From Rhizobium redzepovicii (GTDB lineage: Bacteria; Pseudomonadota; Alphaproteobacteria; Rhizobiales; Rhizobiaceae), in contig NZ_JAILYH010000014.1 of the NCBI RefSeq assembly GCF_019793435.1, positions 145,572 through 209,571 on the forward strand: a DNA stretch of 64,000 nucleotides, given 5' to 3'. The notes beneath the pieces were generated by a model. That model saw nothing but the letters and a program-made list of their open reading frames with translations, searched no databases and was not told the DNA's origin. The translations under genes were made by a program, and so were the position numbers. This document shows, in pieces, positions 18,096 through 25,412 of the stretch; within the stretch, counting starts at the first letter, position 1, and each line of letters starts with the position of its first letter.

Positions 18096-18131
18096 TGTGC
18101 ATAAATATTCACTTATCAATATTTTTGCACA
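18096..18131. promoter_or_regulatory. Overlapping candidate SorC operators in the divergent promoter
   Basis: GTGCATAAATATTCAC at 18097-18112 has the 6-4-6 form of the other two sites. A partner in reverse orientation, reading GTGCAAAAATATTGAT on the minus strand at 18115-18130, makes a larger inverted repeat with 14-base arms differing at one position. It lies 13 bases upstream of the transketolase start, where a repressor would block transcription. Confidence 0.6.
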
Positions 18132-18236
18132 AGAAGCTGATTAGTCAAGCCCCTTATACAATGCAATGACAGCGGACGCCCGAGGAAATCTTGTTGACAG
18201 CCGGAAAGCAACTTGTTAATGAATTTTCCAACAAGT

Positions 18237-18252
18237 GTGAATAATTATTCTT
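18237..18252. promoter_or_regulatory. Candidate SorC operator near the ABC transporter start
   Basis: GTGAATAATTATTCTT, with a perfect 12-base palindrome GAATAATTATTC at its heart, lies 47 bases before the permease start. It matches the sites at 14773 and 18097 in arm sequence and spacing. Confidence 0.6.
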
Positions 18253-18298
18253 GCTTGCACGAATATCGGATACAAGCCTAGGCATATAGGGAGGAGCA

Positions 18299-19279
18299 AT
18301 GGTGGCGCTCGATATCAATGAACACAGGCTTTCGTCCGGAGCCTGGCTGAGCAAGCTCAAGGGAGCAACCGGTCCGCTCGTCGGACTGCTCGCGCTGTGC
18401 GTCTTTCTGAGCCTGAGCACCGACACGTTTCTTTCGGTTCGAAACGGCCTCAACATCCTCGACCAGATCACCGTTCTCGGCATCATGGCGGTCGGAATGA
18501 CCTTCGTCATCCTGATCGGCGGCATTGATCTCTCCGTCGGCTCGGCGCTTGCGCTGGCGATGATGGTCATGGGCTGGACCGCCAATGTCGCCGGTCTGCC
18601 GCTGCCCATCGGGATCGCCTCTGCGCTGATCGCATCGGCAGTCTCCGGCCTGATCGTCGGACTTCTGGTGACGCAATTCAGGGTACCGGCCTTCATTGCC
18701 ACGCTTGCGATGATGTCCGCGGCTCGCGGCGTTGCAAACATGATCACCGATGGCCAGCAGATCGTCGGATTCCCCGATTGGTTCATGATGCTGGCAATCG
18801 ACCGCCATTTCGGCGTCATGACGGCCACGGTATTTTTGATGCTTGCGGTTGTTCTTGCGGCATGGCTGTTCCTGCACTTCCGCTCCGAAGGGCGCATGCT
18901 TTATGCGGTGGGCGGAAATCCGGAAGTCGCACGCCTGGCCGGGATCAACGTCCCGCTCGTGACGATATCAGTCTATGTCGTCAGTGCCGTCCTTGCGGGG
19001 CTTGCTGGCATCGTGCTCGCCGCTCGGCTGGATTCCGTCCAGCCATCCAGCGGTCTCGGCTATGAGCTGGACACCATCGCCGCTGTTGTCATCGGCGGCA
19101 CGTCGCTCTCCGGCGGCGCCGGCGGCATCGGGGGAACGCTGATCGGCGTTCTTATCATCGGTGTGCTTCGCAACGGGCTCAATCTTCTCAACGTCTCGCC
19201 GTTCCTTCAGCAGGTGATCATCGGCATCGTCATCGTGCTCGCGGTCGGCGCGGAAACCATTCGCAGGCGTCGCGCCTGA
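18299..19279 (+). CDS. Sugar ABC transporter permease (RbsC type)
   Basis: A 326-residue inner-membrane permease with about ten hydrophobic segments. GIMAVGMTFVILIGGIDLSVGS and GGTSLSGGAGGIGGTLIGVL are the diagnostic loops of the ribose/xylose/galactose permease group (quoted as GIMAVGMTFVILIGG and GGTSLSGGAGGIGG). The ATG at 18299 follows GGGAGGAGCA. It is the first gene of the rightward operon, divergent from the transketolase genes across a 215-base region with SorC-like sites. Its substrate should be the sugar or polyol used by the neighbouring enzymes. Confidence 0.92.
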   Translation: MVALDINEHRLSSGAWLSKLKGATGPLVGLLALCVFLSLSTDTFLSVRNGLNILDQITVLGIMAVGMTFVILIGGIDLSVGSALALAMMVMGWTANVAGLPLPIGIASALIASAVSGLIVGLLVTQFRVPAFIATLAMMSAARGVANMITDGQQIVGFPDWFMMLAIDRHFGVMTATVFLMLAVVLAAWLFLHFRSEGRMLYAVGGNPEVARLAGINVPLVTISVYVVSAVLAGLAGIVLAARLDSVQPSSGLGYELDTIAAVVIGGTSLSGGAGGIGGTLIGVLIIGVLRNGLNLLNVSPFLQQVIIGIVIVLAVGAETIRRRRA

Positions 19280-19286
19280 CGAGCGT

Positions 19287-19336
19287 GGTCCGCCGCATTG
19301 GCGGACCTGGAATTCCGCCCCGAACGTTTGGGGCGG
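19287..19336 (+). promoter_or_regulatory. Two intercistronic hairpins before the binding-protein gene
   Basis: GGTCCGCC-GCATT-GGCGGACC (19287-19307) and CCGCCCC-N8-GGGGCGG (19315-19336) are perfect stems in the 117-base gap between permease and binding protein. They lack T-tracts, so they more likely stabilise or process the mRNA to raise binding-protein output than end transcription. Confidence 0.6.
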
Positions 19337-19396
19337 ATCAATAACCCAAGGGGGAGGACATACCCGAGGGTCCCATCAAACAACGGAGGAAATACA

Positions 19397-20326
19397 ATGA
19401 AAATAGCGCGCACCATGCTCGCGTCTGCCGCCCTGCTCGGCCTCATGCTCGGTCCCGTACACGCTGCGGAACTGAAGAAGCTCGGCCTGGCCGTTGCCAA
19501 TCTTCAGGCAAACTTCTTCAACCAGATCAAGCAATCGGTCGAGGCCGAAGCCAAGAAGCGCGGCATCGAAGTCATCACGGTCGACGCAAAAGGCGACGGA
19601 CCGACGCAGGTCAACCAGATCCAGGATCTTCTGACCCAGAAAATCGACGCGCTGATCTACATTCCGGCCGGTGCGGCCGCTGCGACCGTTCCGGTCAAGC
19701 TGGCCAAGAGCGCCGGCATCCCGGTCGTCAACGTCGACCGCAACGCCGAGGGTGCACCGGGCGACACCTTCCTCGCAACGGATTCCGTCGCCTCTGCCAA
19801 GGCAGTGTGCGACTACATTCTGAAGGAAGCCGGCGGCAAGGGGAAGATGGTCATCATCCACGGCCAGAAGGGCACGACGCCGGAAGTCGATCGCTCGAAG
19901 GGCTGCGCTGAATCCCTCAAGGCCTATCCTGACGTGAAAGTTGTCGCTGAGCAGTTCTCCAACATCTGGAGCCAGGACGAAGGCTTCCAGATCATGCAGA
20001 ACATGCTGCAGGCAAACCCCGACGTTTCGATCGTGTTCGCCCAGGCCGACGGTCTTGCACTTGGCGCCGCGCAGGCGATCAAGGTCGCCAATCCGTCGCA
20101 GAAGATCGTCGTTGGCGGCTTCGATGGCGACACTGCAGCTCTCGAAGCCCTCAGCAAGGGCGTCTTCAACGTCACTGCGACACAGCAGACGCAGAAGATG
20201 GGCCGTGACGCGGTTGAAAATGCCGCCAAGCTTGTCGCCGGAGAAAAAGTGCCCCCGGTCCAGCTCCTCGATGCCACGCTGACAACCAAGGAAAACGTGG
20301 CAGGCTTCATCGCCAACCACCCGTAA
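19397..20326 (+). CDS. Periplasmic sugar-binding protein (RbsB type)
   Basis: A 309-residue substrate-binding protein of the ribose family (Peripla_BP_4). A signal peptide covers about residues 1-23, ending HAAE. Typical segments are NFFNQIKQSVEAEAKKRGIE, VNVDRNAEG, GTTPEVDRSKG and VGGFDGDTAALEAL. The ATG at 19397 follows CGGAGGAAATACA. It supplies the permease upstream and the ATPase downstream. The ligand pocket residues do not allow me to name the ligand. Confidence 0.93.
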   Translation: MKIARTMLASAALLGLMLGPVHAAELKKLGLAVANLQANFFNQIKQSVEAEAKKRGIEVITVDAKGDGPTQVNQIQDLLTQKIDALIYIPAGAAAATVPVKLAKSAGIPVVNVDRNAEGAPGDTFLATDSVASAKAVCDYILKEAGGKGKMVIIHGQKGTTPEVDRSKGCAESLKAYPDVKVVAEQFSNIWSQDEGFQIMQNMLQANPDVSIVFAQADGLALGAAQAIKVANPSQKIVVGGFDGDTAALEALSKGVFNVTATQQTQKMGRDAVENAAKLVAGEKVPPVQLLDATLTTKENVAGFIANHP

Positions 20327-20355
20327 TGAAGTCGAGGTCTTGAGGAGGTGTGCCA

Positions 20356-21834
20356 ATGACAGATCCGGTTCTTTCCCTGAGGGGCATATCCAAGTGGTAC
20401 GGGCCGCTCCAGGTGCTGAAGGATGTCAGCTTGGACGTTTATCCTGGCGAAGTGGTTGCACTTCTCGGCGAAAACGGAGCGGGCAAGTCGACCCTGTCCG
20501 GCATCATCGCCGGGTCACGCACACCGTCCGAAGGATCAATGACATGGCTGGGGCAGCCTTATGCCCCGGCCACCCCCAGGGAAGCGATCGACAAGGGCGT
20601 TGTGCTGATCCATCAGGAACTGCAGCTTCTGCCGCAGCTGTCGATCGCCGAAAACGTCTTCATCGGACGCTGGCCAATGAAGAACGGCGTCGTCGACCGT
20701 GCCCAAATGGTTCGCCGGGCCCAGGATCAGCTCGCTCGCTTGAACCTTCACATCCCGGCAACGCGAACGGTCGCCGGCCTTTCCACAGCAAATCAGCAGC
20801 TCATCGAGATCGCCAAGGCGCTGGCTCTCGACGCAAAGCTCTTGATCCTCGATGAGCCGACAGCCGCGCTTGGCGGCGCGGAGACGGAAGCCCTCTTCGA
20901 ACAGGTTCGCAAGCTTCGCTCGGAAGGCGTAGGCATCGTCTACATTTCCCACCGCATGGAAGAGATCAAGCAGATAACCAACCGGATCGTCGTTCTTCGC
21001 GACGGGGAGCGGGTGCAGGAATTCTCGGACAGCGCGACCCCGGTGCGAACGATTATCGAGAGCATGGTCGGACGCCCGCTTGACCGCTTGTTCCCCACCC
21101 TGCCCGTTCCGACAGACCGTCCAGTCCTGCAGGTGTCCGGGCTGAGCTCGCCCGACAACTCGTTCCGAGACGTTACCTTCGAGGTGCGGGCCGGTGAAAT
21201 TCTCGGGATAGCCGGCTTGGTCGGCGCCGGCCGCACCGAACTGGTGCGTGCGATTTCGGGCGCAGATCCGATCAGTGCCGGTTCGATCAAGCTGGAAGGC
21301 GAGGAACTCAGGCTGCGCGATCCGGCGGACGCGATCGCCAAGGGCATCGTGATGGTTCCGGAAGACCGCAAGGAACAGGGCCTGGTGGTCGGGCACCGGA
21401 TCAGCGAGAACATTATCTACGCCAATCTCGACAAACTGGGCGGCGGTTGGATTACGCCGAGCGTCAAGCGCTCGTTTGCGCAAAAGGCAGTTGCCAAGTT
21501 CGGCGTCAAGGGCCGTGCGGAGCAGTACGCCTCCGACCTTTCGGGCGGCAACCAGCAGAAGGTCGTGATCGCGAAGTGGCTCATGCGTGATCCCAAAGTC
21601 GTCGTGCTCGACGAACCGACGAGAGGCATCGATGTCGGCGCTCGCGCAGGCATCTACGACATCATCGTCAATCTTGCCAAACAGGGCGTGGCGGTCATCG
21701 TCGTAAGCTCGGACCTCGAGGAAGTTCTCGGAGTCTCCAACCGCATTCTCGTGCTTGCCCAAGGCAAGCAGGCGGGGATCCTCGATCGTGGCCAGGCAAA
21801 TGACGTCTCGGTCATGGAGCTAGCTACCATCTAA
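20356..21834 (+). CDS. Sugar ABC transporter ATP-binding protein (RbsA type)
   Basis: A 492-residue protein with two fused ATPase domains. The first has Walker A GENGAGKSTL, a degenerate signature (VAGLSTANQQL) and Walker B LLILDEPTAAL. The second has the degenerate P-loop GLVGAGRTELVR usual in this family, signature LSGGNQQKVVIAKWL and Walker B VVVLDEPTRG. The ATG at 20356 follows GAGGAGG by seven bases; the GTG at 20350 is in frame but less likely. It completes an RbsC-RbsB-RbsA-type importer in an unusual gene order: permease, binding protein, ATPase. Confidence 0.94.
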   Translation: MTDPVLSLRGISKWYGPLQVLKDVSLDVYPGEVVALLGENGAGKSTLSGIIAGSRTPSEGSMTWLGQPYAPATPREAIDKGVVLIHQELQLLPQLSIAENVFIGRWPMKNGVVDRAQMVRRAQDQLARLNLHIPATRTVAGLSTANQQLIEIAKALALDAKLLILDEPTAALGGAETEALFEQVRKLRSEGVGIVYISHRMEEIKQITNRIVVLRDGERVQEFSDSATPVRTIIESMVGRPLDRLFPTLPVPTDRPVLQVSGLSSPDNSFRDVTFEVRAGEILGIAGLVGAGRTELVRAISGADPISAGSIKLEGEELRLRDPADAIAKGIVMVPEDRKEQGLVVGHRISENIIYANLDKLGGGWITPSVKRSFAQKAVAKFGVKGRAEQYASDLSGGNQQKVVIAKWLMRDPKVVVLDEPTRGIDVGARAGIYDIIVNLAKQGVAVIVVSSDLEEVLGVSNRILVLAQGKQAGILDRGQANDVSVMELATI

Positions 21835-21856
21835 ACAGATAGAGAAAGGAAGAGCG

Positions 21857-22645
21857 GTGTCCGACATCACTCTGAACGCCCCGAAGCTTTTCGATCTCAG
21901 CGGCCAGGTTGCCATCGTCACCGGGGCCGGAAGCGGCATCGGGCAGCGCATTGCCATCGGGCTTGCGCAATGCGGCGCCGACGTGGCCCTGCTCGACCGT
22001 CGGAGCGACGACGGATTGGCCAGGACGGCTGAACATATCAGCGTCGCCGGCCGCCGCTCGATCCAGATCGCGGCTGATGTTACGAACAAATCTTCCCTTG
22101 GAGATGCAGTCGCACGTACCGAAGCCGATCTCGGCACCTTGACGCTTGCCGTCAACGCGGCAGGCATCGCCAACGCGAACCCGGCGGAGGAGATGGAGGA
22201 GGATCAATATCAGACGTTGATGGATATCAACCTGAAAGGCATCTTCCTTTCCTGCCAGGCCGAGGCTCGCGCCATGCTGAAGAATGGACGCGGCTCCATC
22301 GTCAACATTGCTTCCATGTCGGGTGTGATCGTCAACCGGGGGCTGAACCAGGCGCATTACAACGCCTCTAAGGCGGGCGTGATCCATATGTCGAAGTCTA
22401 TGGCGATGGAATGGGTCGACCGCGGCATTCGCGTCAACACCATTTCCCCCGGATACACGGCGACGCCCATGAACACCCGTCCGGAGATGGTTCATCAGAC
22501 CAAGCTCTTCGAAGAGCAGACGCCGATGCAGCGCATGGCAGCGGTCGACGAGATGGTCGGTCCGGCGGTGTTCCTTCTGTCGACTGCGGCAAGTTTCGTC
22601 ACCGGCGTCGATCTTCTCGTCGACGGCGGTTTCTGCTGCTGGTGA
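21857..22645 (+). CDS. Short-chain dehydrogenase, polyol dehydrogenase-like (DthD/galactitol type)
   Basis: A 262-residue NAD(P)-dependent SDR. It shows the cofactor loop TGAGSGIGQRIA, NAAGIAN, catalytic Ser in ASMSG and YxxxK as HYNASKAG, and the ending VTGVDLLVDGGFCCW. That ending and the whole middle section resemble D-threitol/galactitol dehydrogenases, which oxidise acyclic polyols to ketoses. Translation begins at GTG 21857 after GAAAGGAAGAG. In context it would oxidise the imported polyol to the ketose taken by the FGGY kinase. The precise polyol is inferred, not seen. Confidence 0.85.
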   Translation: MSDITLNAPKLFDLSGQVAIVTGAGSGIGQRIAIGLAQCGADVALLDRRSDDGLARTAEHISVAGRRSIQIAADVTNKSSLGDAVARTEADLGTLTLAVNAAGIANANPAEEMEEDQYQTLMDINLKGIFLSCQAEARAMLKNGRGSIVNIASMSGVIVNRGLNQAHYNASKAGVIHMSKSMAMEWVDRGIRVNTISPGYTATPMNTRPEMVHQTKLFEEQTPMQRMAAVDEMVGPAVFLLSTAASFVTGVDLLVDGGFCCW

Positions 22646-22687
22646 TGGATAAGAAGACGCATTGCCGGCGACAGAAAGTGAACCGGT

Positions 22688-22816
22688 CTCGCTTCCTCCC
22701 TGGCTGAGACCGAGGCGCTGAAGGGAGCAACGGGCCAGACGGCGCGCGATATCGCCGCCTGCCCGCCCTTCGCGCTGATCGAACGGCTGTCGCAGCCGCT
22801 TGAGCTTCAACAATGA
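22688..22816 (+). pseudogene. Possible remnant of a gene 3' end between the two SDR genes
   Basis: The 227-base gap contains an open stretch of about 42 codons ending TGA at 22814 (reading ...AETEALKGATGQTARDIAA..., ...FALIERLSQPLELQQ). It has coding-like composition but no start or ribosome site; an in-frame stop lies just upstream. It looks like the tail of a deleted gene. The family was not recognised. Confidence 0.3.
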
Positions 22817-22872
22817 CCGTAAGGCAGGCATCCAGATTTGCTGTTTATCGACGATACCGCGAAGGAAAGAGC

Positions 22873-23655
22873 ATGAAACGCTTTGAGCAAAAGACTGTCG
22901 TCATTACCGGAGGCAGCCGCGGCATCGGCGCGGCCATCGCCAGGCGTTTTGCCCGCGAAGGCGCCAACCTTGTCGTTTCGGCCAACGAGGATCTGGTCCA
23001 CGGCGTTGCCGAGCAGATCCGGGCCGAAGGCGGCAAGGCAATCTCCTTCATCGGCGACGTTACCGACAAAACAAGCGTCATCGCCCTCTACGATGCGGCC
23101 GAGACGGAATTCGGCTCTGTCGACGTCTCGATCCAAAATGCCGGCGTCATCACCATCGCCCGCGTCGAGGACTTGACCGAGAACGAGTGGGACAAGGTCA
23201 TGGCCGTCAACACCAAGGGCGTCTTCCTCTGCGCTCAAGAGGCGATATCGCGCATGCGCAAGCACAAGCGCGGCGGCCGCATCATCAACACCGCCTCCGG
23301 CCAGGCCCGCGACGGCTTCATTTTTACGCCGCATTATGCCGCCTCGAAAATGGGTGTCGTCGGCATCACCCAGAGCCTGGCCAAGGAAGTCGCGACCGAA
23401 AACATCACCGTCAACGCTTTCTGCCCCGGCATCATCGAAACCGACATGTGGGCCTATAACGACCAAGCCTGGGGCAAGCTGCTTGGCAACTACGCCCCCG
23501 GCGAACTGATGAAGGAATGGGTCGAAGGCATCCCGATGAAACGCGCCGGCTCCGGCGAAGACGTCGCCGGACTGGTCACCTTCCTCGCCAGCGACGACGC
23601 CGCCTACATCACCGGCCAGACGATCAATGTCGATGGCGGGTTGATCATGTCGTAG
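22873..23655 (+). CDS. Short-chain dehydrogenase (sorbitol/butanediol dehydrogenase-like)
   Basis: A 260-residue SDR with TGGSRGIGAAIA (cofactor), QNAGVI, catalytic Ser in TASGQ and YxxxK in HYAASKMG, closing ITGQTINVDGGLIMS. The insert MWAYNDQAWGKLLG between the catalytic helix and the end is typical of sorbitol and meso-butanediol dehydrogenases. The ATG at 22873 follows GAAGGAAAGA; an earlier start at 22813 lacks a site. It may act on a second polyol or an epimer within the same pathway. Its stop overlaps, tail to tail, the stop of the biotin carboxylase gene by 11 bases. Confidence 0.88.
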   Translation: MKRFEQKTVVITGGSRGIGAAIARRFAREGANLVVSANEDLVHGVAEQIRAEGGKAISFIGDVTDKTSVIALYDAAETEFGSVDVSIQNAGVITIARVEDLTENEWDKVMAVNTKGVFLCAQEAISRMRKHKRGGRIINTASGQARDGFIFTPHYAASKMGVVGITQSLAKEVATENITVNAFCPGIIETDMWAYNDQAWGKLLGNYAPGELMKEWVEGIPMKRAGSGEDVAGLVTFLASDDAAYITGQTINVDGGLIMS

Positions 23656-25402
23656 GTGGAGCGGAGGACACCGGCTCCTCGAAGCGGGCGATTTCCGCTC
23701 CCGCCTGAAGATATCCGCCAACTTCTACCTTGATCCGAATCTTGCCTGCCCGCGATGCCGTGACCTGGGTTTCCATCTTCATCGCCTCCATGACGGCGAT
23801 GAGATCACCGGCAACAACCTCCGCGCCATCTTCGACCTTGAACGCCTGCAGCGTGCCGGAAATCGGTGCGGTTATGGTCGCCGCGTCGTCGGTCCTTGCC
23901 GCTGTCGCACCTCCACGACCCGCGCCTGCAAGTCCGCCGAGACCGGCAAGGAGCGCCGCGGGAATGCCGAGTTCATGTCGCTTACCATCGATCTCGACGT
24001 GGGTGCGGATCAGGTGGCCATCGGCAACCGGCTCGGGCCGGGCGACGGCCGAAAGCCGATCGGCGAAGCCGGTCTCGATCCAGCGCGTGTGCACCTTGAA
24101 TCCTGTCTCGCCGATGAATTCTTCTGTCTCGATCGCGGCGCGGTGGAAGGGAAGGACCGTTGCGACGCCCTCGATCCTGAACTCCTTGAGGGCACGGCGG
24201 GCGCGGCTCAACGCCTCCTCACGGGTACTGCCCGTGACGATCAGCTTCGCCATCAGCGAATCGAAGGTGCCGGGAACGGTCGAGCCCACGCCGACACCGG
24301 TGTCGAGACGGATGCCGGGACCGGAGGGCGCGTCGAAAGCCGTGATCGCGCCGGGTGTCGGCAAGAAGCCACGGCCGGGATCTTCGGCGTTGATACGGAA
24401 CTCGATCGAGTGGCCACGCGGGGCAGGCGTTTCGGTGACGCGCAACGGCAGGCCATCGGCGATGCGGAACTGCTCGATCACGAGATCGATGCCGGTCGTC
24501 TCCTCGGTTACCGGATGCTCGACCTGAAGGCGCGTGTTCACTTCGAGGAAGGAGATCGTACCGTCGACACCGAGCAGGAACTCGACCGTTCCCGCCCCCG
24601 AGTAGCCGGCCGCCGCACAGATCTTCTTCGCGGCGTCGTGGATCGACTGGCGCTGAGCGTCGGAAAGAAACGGTGCCGGCGCCTCCTCGACGAGCTTCTG
24701 GTTGCGCCGCTGTAGCGAGCAGTCACGGGTGCCGAGAACCAGCACATTGCCATGTTTGTCAGCCAGCACCTGCGCCTCGATGTGGCGCGGACGATCGAGG
24801 AAGCGTTCGAGGAAACACTCGCCGCGGCCGAAGGCGGCCTTGGCCTCACGCACGGCGGATTCGTAGAGTTCCGCCACCTCCTCCATCTTCCAGGCGACCT
24901 TCAGGCCGCGTCCGCCGCCCCCATGCGCCGCCTTGATGGCAACGGGCAGACCGTGTTTTTCAGCAAAGGCGGTGACTTCCGCAGCGGTCTCGACCGGACC
25001 GTCACTGCCAGCGACGAGAGGCGCACCGACACTCAGCGCAATGCGCCGGGCCTCGACCTTGTCGCCAAGGGCTTCGATGACATGCGGATCCGGTCCGATC
25101 CAGATGAGGCCTGCATCGATGACGGCTCGGGCGAACTCCGCACGCTCGGACAGGAACCCGTAGCCGGGATGAACGGCGTCGGCGCCCGAACGTTTGGCAA
25201 TGTCGATCAGCTTGTCGATATCGAGATAGGTTTCCGCCGGACGGCTGCCGGAGAGCCCGTAGGCTTCGTCCGCCAGCTTGACGAAGAGCGCATCCATGTC
25301 CGGATCGGCATAGACGGCGACCGATTGCAGGCCGTGGTCGCGACAAGCCCGGATGATGCGCACCGCAATCTCGCCTCGGTTGGCGATCAGGACTTTCTGC
25401 AT
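23645..25402 (-). CDS. Biotin carboxylase-BCCP fusion
   Basis: A 585-residue protein. Residues 1 to about 445 form a biotin carboxylase: MQKVLIANRGEIAVR, the ATP-grasp Gly-rich loop GGGGRGLK, and EVNTRLQVEHPVTEE. The end is a biotinyl domain with VMEAMKMETQ, where Lys 542 would carry biotin. The two-domain layout is that of acyl-CoA carboxylase alpha chains, but there is no carboxyltransferase beta chain beside it. It is last in an operon with a PxpB-PxpC fusion whose domains form the carboxyltransferase of urea carboxylase. The ATG at 25402 follows GAGGAGACATCC. Carboxylation of a lactam or urea-like substrate is inferred. Confidence 0.9.
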   Translation of the reverse strand: MQKVLIANRGEIAVRIIRACRDHGLQSVAVYADPDMDALFVKLADEAYGLSGSRPAETYLDIDKLIDIAKRSGADAVHPGYGFLSERAEFARAVIDAGLIWIGPDPHVIEALGDKVEARRIALSVGAPLVAGSDGPVETAAEVTAFAEKHGLPVAIKAAHGGGGRGLKVAWKMEEVAELYESAVREAKAAFGRGECFLERFLDRPRHIEAQVLADKHGNVLVLGTRDCSLQRRNQKLVEEAPAPFLSDAQRQSIHDAAKKICAAAGYSGAGTVEFLLGVDGTISFLEVNTRLQVEHPVTEETTGIDLVIEQFRIADGLPLRVTETPAPRGHSIEFRINAEDPGRGFLPTPGAITAFDAPSGPGIRLDTGVGVGSTVPGTFDSLMAKLIVTGSTREEALSRARRALKEFRIEGVATVLPFHRAAIETEEFIGETGFKVHTRWIETGFADRLSAVARPEPVADGHLIRTHVEIDGKRHELGIPAALLAGLGGLAGAGRGGATAARTDDAATITAPISGTLQAFKVEDGAEVVAGDLIAVMEAMKMETQVTASRAGKIRIKVEVGGYLQAGAEIARFEEPVSSAPPTT

Positions 25403-25412
25403 GGATGTCTCC

